Of a stretch of 9,454 nucleotides of DNA, positions 6,961 to 9,454 are shown piece by piece (position 1 is the stretch's first letter; every line of letters starts with the position of its first letter). The DNA comes from Euryarchaeota archaeon UBA175 (lineage in GTDB: Archaea; Thermoplasmatota; Poseidoniia; Poseidoniales; Thalassarchaeaceae), in assembly GCA_002497895.1 (NCBI GenBank), contig DAFD01000034.1, positions 3,472 to 12,925 on the forward strand. Reading direction: 5' to 3'. The position numbers were made by a program, and so were the translations under genes. The notes below the pieces were generated by a model, which searched no databases, was not told the DNA's origin, and saw nothing but the letters and a program-made list of their open reading frames with translations.

Positions 6961-7818
6961 ATGCAGGCCGCTCGCGACTCCGACTGGCTGGCGGGAGAGG
7001 AACGTTGGTACCCAGCCAGTGAATCAGTCCCTGAGTCGCTTGCAGGTGAAGTCAATCCGCCGGAGTCTTGGAGCGTTACTGACCACCGTGAAGGCGGACG
7101 AGGTTGGATGCGACAACGTTTGCAGCCCCTTGGGCCAATGATTCTCTACACAACTGCTTGGGCACCTTTTTTCCTTATTGCATCGCTCGCGCCTCTGATA
7201 TTTCCAGGTAATACCCCTGATGACCAAAATGTGGCTCTGGCATTTTTTGCAATCAGTTGGTTACTCCTGTTCGTTCCATTTTCAAAGCTGCGCGACGGAT
7301 TAGAAAATCGAGCCCGCGCAAACCTTCTCGACCTCTATCCATTTGAAGCGGGGTTGATGGTTCTGGGAACTATTCTGTTCTTGCTGCATGTGATTATCGA
7401 CCCAAGATTTGGTGGTTTTTCGTTCGCATTTTTTGCTTATGCACAATATCGGACCATCAGCAATATCACAGTCAGTGCCGGGCATAATTCTGCACGCTGG
7501 TTACTCCCCATCGAATCCTCCGACTTCTCCAAAAACATCCTCTCGCAGGGCTGGGTAGAAGTTTCGGCTGGATTCCGTAACGGCCCGTTGGCACAATGGG
7601 ATGGGCCGTTACCCGAGTACGCGGCGGATCTCACAGGAGTCACTCGCGGAGACTCTACTTTCGTGGCTTTCACTCTCAAACACAGAGGAGGGACGCTGCA
7701 TGATCCATTTTCTGAGAAGTTGGTTGAGAAGCAGGCCTTCGCCGAGTTATTTTCATCCCCTCCGCTGGTCATCGCGGGCGAGGCTTGGCCCGAGAGATTC
7801 ATCGCTCCAGCCGAGTAG
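6961..7818 (+). CDS. Membrane protein of unknown function downstream of gcvPB
   Basis: I do not recognise this 285-residue protein. It has a polar, Trp-containing N-terminal tail of about 58 residues (DSDWLAGEERWYPASES near the start). Hydrophobic segments follow at about 60-82 (ILYTTAWAPFFLIASLAPLI), 91-108 (VALAFFAISWLLLFVPF) and 128-147 (AGLMVLGTILFLLHVII), with a weaker one at 151-165 (GFSFAFFAYAQYR). The soluble C-terminal domain of about 115 residues has a strand-rich pattern (GWVEVSAGF, STFVAFTLKHRGG). Three or four membrane spans are likely. ATG 6961 is the first ATG past gcvPB in this frame; the frame is open upstream into gcvPB, but that part is Ser/Arg/Thr-rich and looks like read-through. 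There is no clear SD. It is probably transcribed with gcvPA/gcvPB, but nothing in the sequence ties it to glycine metabolism; transport would be a guess. Confidence 0.75.
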   Translation: MQAARDSDWLAGEERWYPASESVPESLAGEVNPPESWSVTDHREGGRGWMRQRLQPLGPMILYTTAWAPFFLIASLAPLIFPGNTPDDQNVALAFFAISWLLLFVPFSKLRDGLENRARANLLDLYPFEAGLMVLGTILFLLHVIIDPRFGGFSFAFFAYAQYRTISNITVSAGHNSARWLLPIESSDFSKNILSQGWVEVSAGFRNGPLAQWDGPLPEYAADLTGVTRGDSTFVAFTLKHRGGTLHDPFSEKLVEKQAFAELFSSPPLVIAGEAWPERFIAPAE

Positions 7819-7881
7819 TGACTCATTTACGGGAGTCGGGCCATTCGGCAGGCATTTGAACCGACCGTGGCCCGCTGTGGC

Positions 7882-8355
7882 ATGGACATTTGTGTTGTTC
7901 TGGGCTCCAAGTCCGACATGCCAATCGCCGAGAAGTGCCGAAGCGTGCTCGACAAGTTCGATGTGAACTACGAGATACGCGTAGCTTCGGCGCACCGCGC
8001 GCCTAAGTATCTCGAGGGAATCATCGAGGCGGCTCAGGCTGATGGCTGCCAGGTTTTCATTGGAATGGCTGGTGTGGCAGCCGCCCTACCCGGCGTCATC
8101 GCCTCGATGACAACAAAGCCGGTAATCGGCGTTCCAGTCGGTGGCAAAGTTCCTCTAGACTCACTTCTGTCAATAGTTCAGATGCCACCTGGAATGCCGG
8201 TTGCCACCGTAGGTGTCGACCGCGGAGATAATGCTGGGGCTCTCGCTGTGCAAATCCTAGCTACTTCCAACGACGCGCTCGCTGCAGCCTACTCGGATTA
8301 CAGATCAGCGATGACCGCGAAGGTAATCTCAGACGACGAGTCAATCCAAGGGTGA
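7882..8355 (+). CDS. purE: 5-(carboxyamino)imidazole ribonucleotide mutase (AIR carboxylase catalytic subunit)
   Basis: PurE forms CAIR in purine synthesis, by mutase rearrangement of N5-CAIR (class I) or direct carboxylation of AIR (class II). The 157-residue product carries GSKSDM (8-13), ASAHRAP (35-41, with the catalytic His38), [12 protein letters not shown] (61-72) and [11 protein letters not shown] (97-107). SAHR rather than SAHK points to the class I side, while the GVDRGDNA tail motif (111-118) is like archaeal homologues. Ala68 stands where E. coli PurE has a conserved His in the AGGAAHLPG motif. ATG 7882 is chosen because [12 protein letters not shown] matches the family's start; GTG 7867 would add five residues. 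No SD is visible, so a leaderless transcript is possible. No purK lies in the window. The gene is coupled to guaAb, which starts five bases after its stop. Confidence 0.93.
   Translation: MDICVVLGSKSDMPIAEKCRSVLDKFDVNYEIRVASAHRAPKYLEGIIEAAQADGCQVFIGMAGVAAALPGVIASMTTKPVIGVPVGGKVPLDSLLSIVQMPPGMPVATVGVDRGDNAGALAVQILATSNDALAAAYSDYRSAMTAKVISDDESIQG
8350..8355 (+). promoter_or_regulatory. Shine-Dalgarno site of guaAb
   Basis: GGGTGA overlaps the purE stop codon and sits five bases ahead of ATG 8361, so that start is preferred. A GTG at 8352 is in frame and would give a 4-nt overlap with purE, but it would begin inside this element. Confidence 0.5.
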
Positions 8356-8360
8356 ATTCA

Positions 8361-9308
8361 ATGATGAACACCCAGATGCTGGTCGACGAGGCCATTGAGG
8401 CTCTCGAATCACAAATCAATGATACAGCCATCATTGCTTGTTCAGGAGGGATCGATAGCTCGGTGGCTGCAGTACTAGCTCACCGTGCTGTCGGAAGTCT
8501 GCTTCACTGCGTCTACGTCGATACCGGTTTCATGCGTAAGGGAGAGACTGAAGAAGTTCGTGAGATGTTCGCGGAGATGGACATTGAGCTCAAGGTTGTG
8601 GATGCATCGGAACGGTTTTTTCACCATCTTGAGGGAGTCACCGATCCAGAGCATAAGCGCAAGGTAATCGGTGAGCAATTCATTCGCGTCTTTGAGGAGG
8701 AACAGGCCAACTGCGGTGCTAAATTCCTAGTTCAAGGGACCATAGCGCCCGACTGGATTGAATCTGGTGGCGGTGAGCGGGATGTCATCAAGAGTCACCA
8801 CAATGTTGGCGGTCTACCTGAGGATGTCGACTTAATCATCGTCGAACCTCTCCGCGAATTCTACAAGGACGAGGTTCGCCTAATCGCTCGCGAATTGAAG
8901 ATTAAATCCAGCGAGCGGCAACCATTCCCAGGACCTGGCCTCGCCGTACGAGTCCTTGGTGATTTGACTCGTCCGCGCGTCGAGGCTTGCCGCGAAGCCT
9001 GTCACATCGTCGAAGTCCGGCTTCGCGAGGCAGCGGCTGAAGGTAAGTGCGAAATTCCGTGGCAATATTTCGCTGCCTTACTACCTGTGCGTTCCGTAGG
9101 GGTGCACGGAGATGCTCGCGTTCATGGCGAGACCATCGTCGTGCGCGCGGTGACAAGCCTCGATGGTATGTCCGCACGATACTCTGAGATTCCTCATGAT
9201 GTCCTTGCTGGAATCAGCACCGAAATTACGAACAAGCTCAAGGGGCAAGTGAATCGAGTCGTTTACGACATCACTCACAAGCCACCAGGAACAATCGAGT
9301 GGGAGTGA
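8361..9308 (+). CDS. guaAb: GMP synthase, ATP-pyrophosphatase (synthetase) subunit B
   Basis: This subunit adenylates XMP with ATP and aminates it to GMP, using ammonia from a separate glutaminase subunit. The product is 315 aa, matching the stand-alone archaeal subunit rather than the roughly 520-aa fused bacterial GuaA; no glutamine amidotransferase domain is present. Signatures are the PP-loop SGGIDSS (28-34), VDTGFMRKGE (53-62), GTIAPDWIESG (126-136), HHNVGGLPEDV (146-156), EPLREFYKDEVR (162-173), RQPFPGPGLAVRV (186-198), and the dimerisation-domain end ALLPVRSVGVHGDAR (239-253) to YDITHKPPGTIEWE (302-315). The ending YDITxKPPxTIEWE is diagnostic. The gene follows purE by five bases, so the two purine genes are almost surely one operon. 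The glutaminase partner (guaAa) is not seen here. A perfect inverted repeat covers the stop codon. Confidence 0.96.
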   Translation: MMNTQMLVDEAIEALESQINDTAIIACSGGIDSSVAAVLAHRAVGSLLHCVYVDTGFMRKGETEEVREMFAEMDIELKVVDASERFFHHLEGVTDPEHKRKVIGEQFIRVFEEEQANCGAKFLVQGTIAPDWIESGGGERDVIKSHHNVGGLPEDVDLIIVEPLREFYKDEVRLIARELKIKSSERQPFPGPGLAVRVLGDLTRPRVEACREACHIVEVRLREAAAEGKCEIPWQYFAALLPVRSVGVHGDARVHGETIVVRAVTSLDGMSARYSEIPHDVLAGISTEITNKLKGQVNRVVYDITHKPPGTIEWE

Positions 9309-9323
9309 GCCACGGCTCACTCC
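9302..9323 (+). terminator. Perfect inverted repeat spanning the guaAb stop codon, possible terminator or RNA-end hairpin
   Basis: Arms of ten bases (GGAGTGAGCC and GGCTCACTCC) are separated by AC. In RNA this would fold as a nine-pair stem with a CACG loop. A T-rich stretch (ATTATTTCTTTT, 9334-9345) follows ten bases later. Archaeal termination relies mainly on T-rich tracts, so the T stretch may be the active part and the hairpin may protect the 3' end. The purE-guaAb transcript plausibly ends here. Confidence 0.5.
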
Positions 9324-9350
9324 TTCAAGCACAGATTATTTCTTTTGAAG

Positions 9351-9365
9351 TGGCAAAGTTTGCCA
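9351..9365. repeat. Short perfect palindrome
   Basis: TGGCAAA and TTTGCCA are exact inverted arms around a single G. With a one-base centre it suits a dimeric DNA-binding protein better than an RNA hairpin. It sits between the guaAb end and the putative tRNA, so it could be an operator, or chance. Confidence 0.3.
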
Positions 9366-9436
9366 ACGGTTCAGGACTCCGAAGTGACTACTACTACCCG
9401 ATTCTTTCATGAAGGGGAGAACCGGCGCAGGGCTGG

Positions 9437-9454
9437 GCCGACATAGCTTAGTTG
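9437..9454 (+). tRNA. Probable 5' end of a tRNA gene, cut by the window edge
   Basis: GCCGACA fits a seven-base acceptor strand and is followed by TAGCTTAGTTG. This matches tRNA positions 8-18: T8, A9, the D-stem GCT, A14, G15 and the start of the GG of the D-loop. The rest, including the anticodon, lies outside the window, so the isotype is unknown. The call rests on 18 bases of consensus-like sequence and its position in a gene-free stretch after guaAb. Confidence 0.5.

Noticed and set aside
7819..7881. Weak hairpin GACTC/GAGTC between the membrane protein gene and purE
   Set aside because: Only five pairs with an eight-base loop and no T tract; not distinguishable from chance.

Overview
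The window looks archaeal, and the gene content best fits a marine Euryarchaeota/Thermoplasmatota-type genome such as the Marine Group II (Poseidoniales) lineage. The evidence is a GMP synthase whose ATP-pyrophosphatase subunit is a stand-alone gene (the archaeal split form), a PurE of archaeal type, a two-subunit glycine decarboxylase, GGAGGTGA-type ribosome binding sites, and a large cytosolic EF-hand protein. The assignment to a lineage is inference; no rRNA is present to settle it.

Layout. Positions 2-1153 carry gcvT (+). A multidomain EF-hand protein of 600 aa follows at 1256-3058 (+), with a possible 30-codon ORF in the gap. A divergent extended-SDR (epimerase-like) gene lies at 3074-3919 on the minus strand, tail to tail with the EF-hand gene. 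Next come gcvPA (4051-5418) and gcvPB (5415-6902), overlapping by 4 nt, then an uncharacterised membrane protein (6961-7818). purE (7882-8355) and guaAb (8361-9308) form a tight pair. After guaAb there is a perfect inverted repeat overlapping its stop codon, a second short palindrome, and the 5' end of what looks like a tRNA gene cut by the window edge.

How the genes fit together. GcvPA/GcvPB (P-protein) and GcvT (T-protein) are two of the four components of the glycine cleavage system, which splits glycine into CO2, NH3 and methylene-tetrahydrofolate (or a related one-carbon carrier). The H-protein and the L-protein are not in the window. PurE and GuaAb belong to purine synthesis (carboxylation of AIR and amination of XMP), a pathway that can draw on glycine and one-carbon units. 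The area therefore groups one-carbon and purine metabolism, although the link is only by position.

The less ordinary content is the EF-hand multidomain protein, a short-chain dehydrogenase-like protein that appears to have lost both the nucleotide-binding glycine motif and the catalytic Tyr/Lys pair, a PurE with Ala where bacterial PurE has an active-site His, and a sharp change of synonymous base preference between gcvPA and gcvPB. I see no mobile element, CRISPR array, phage gene or obvious defence system.
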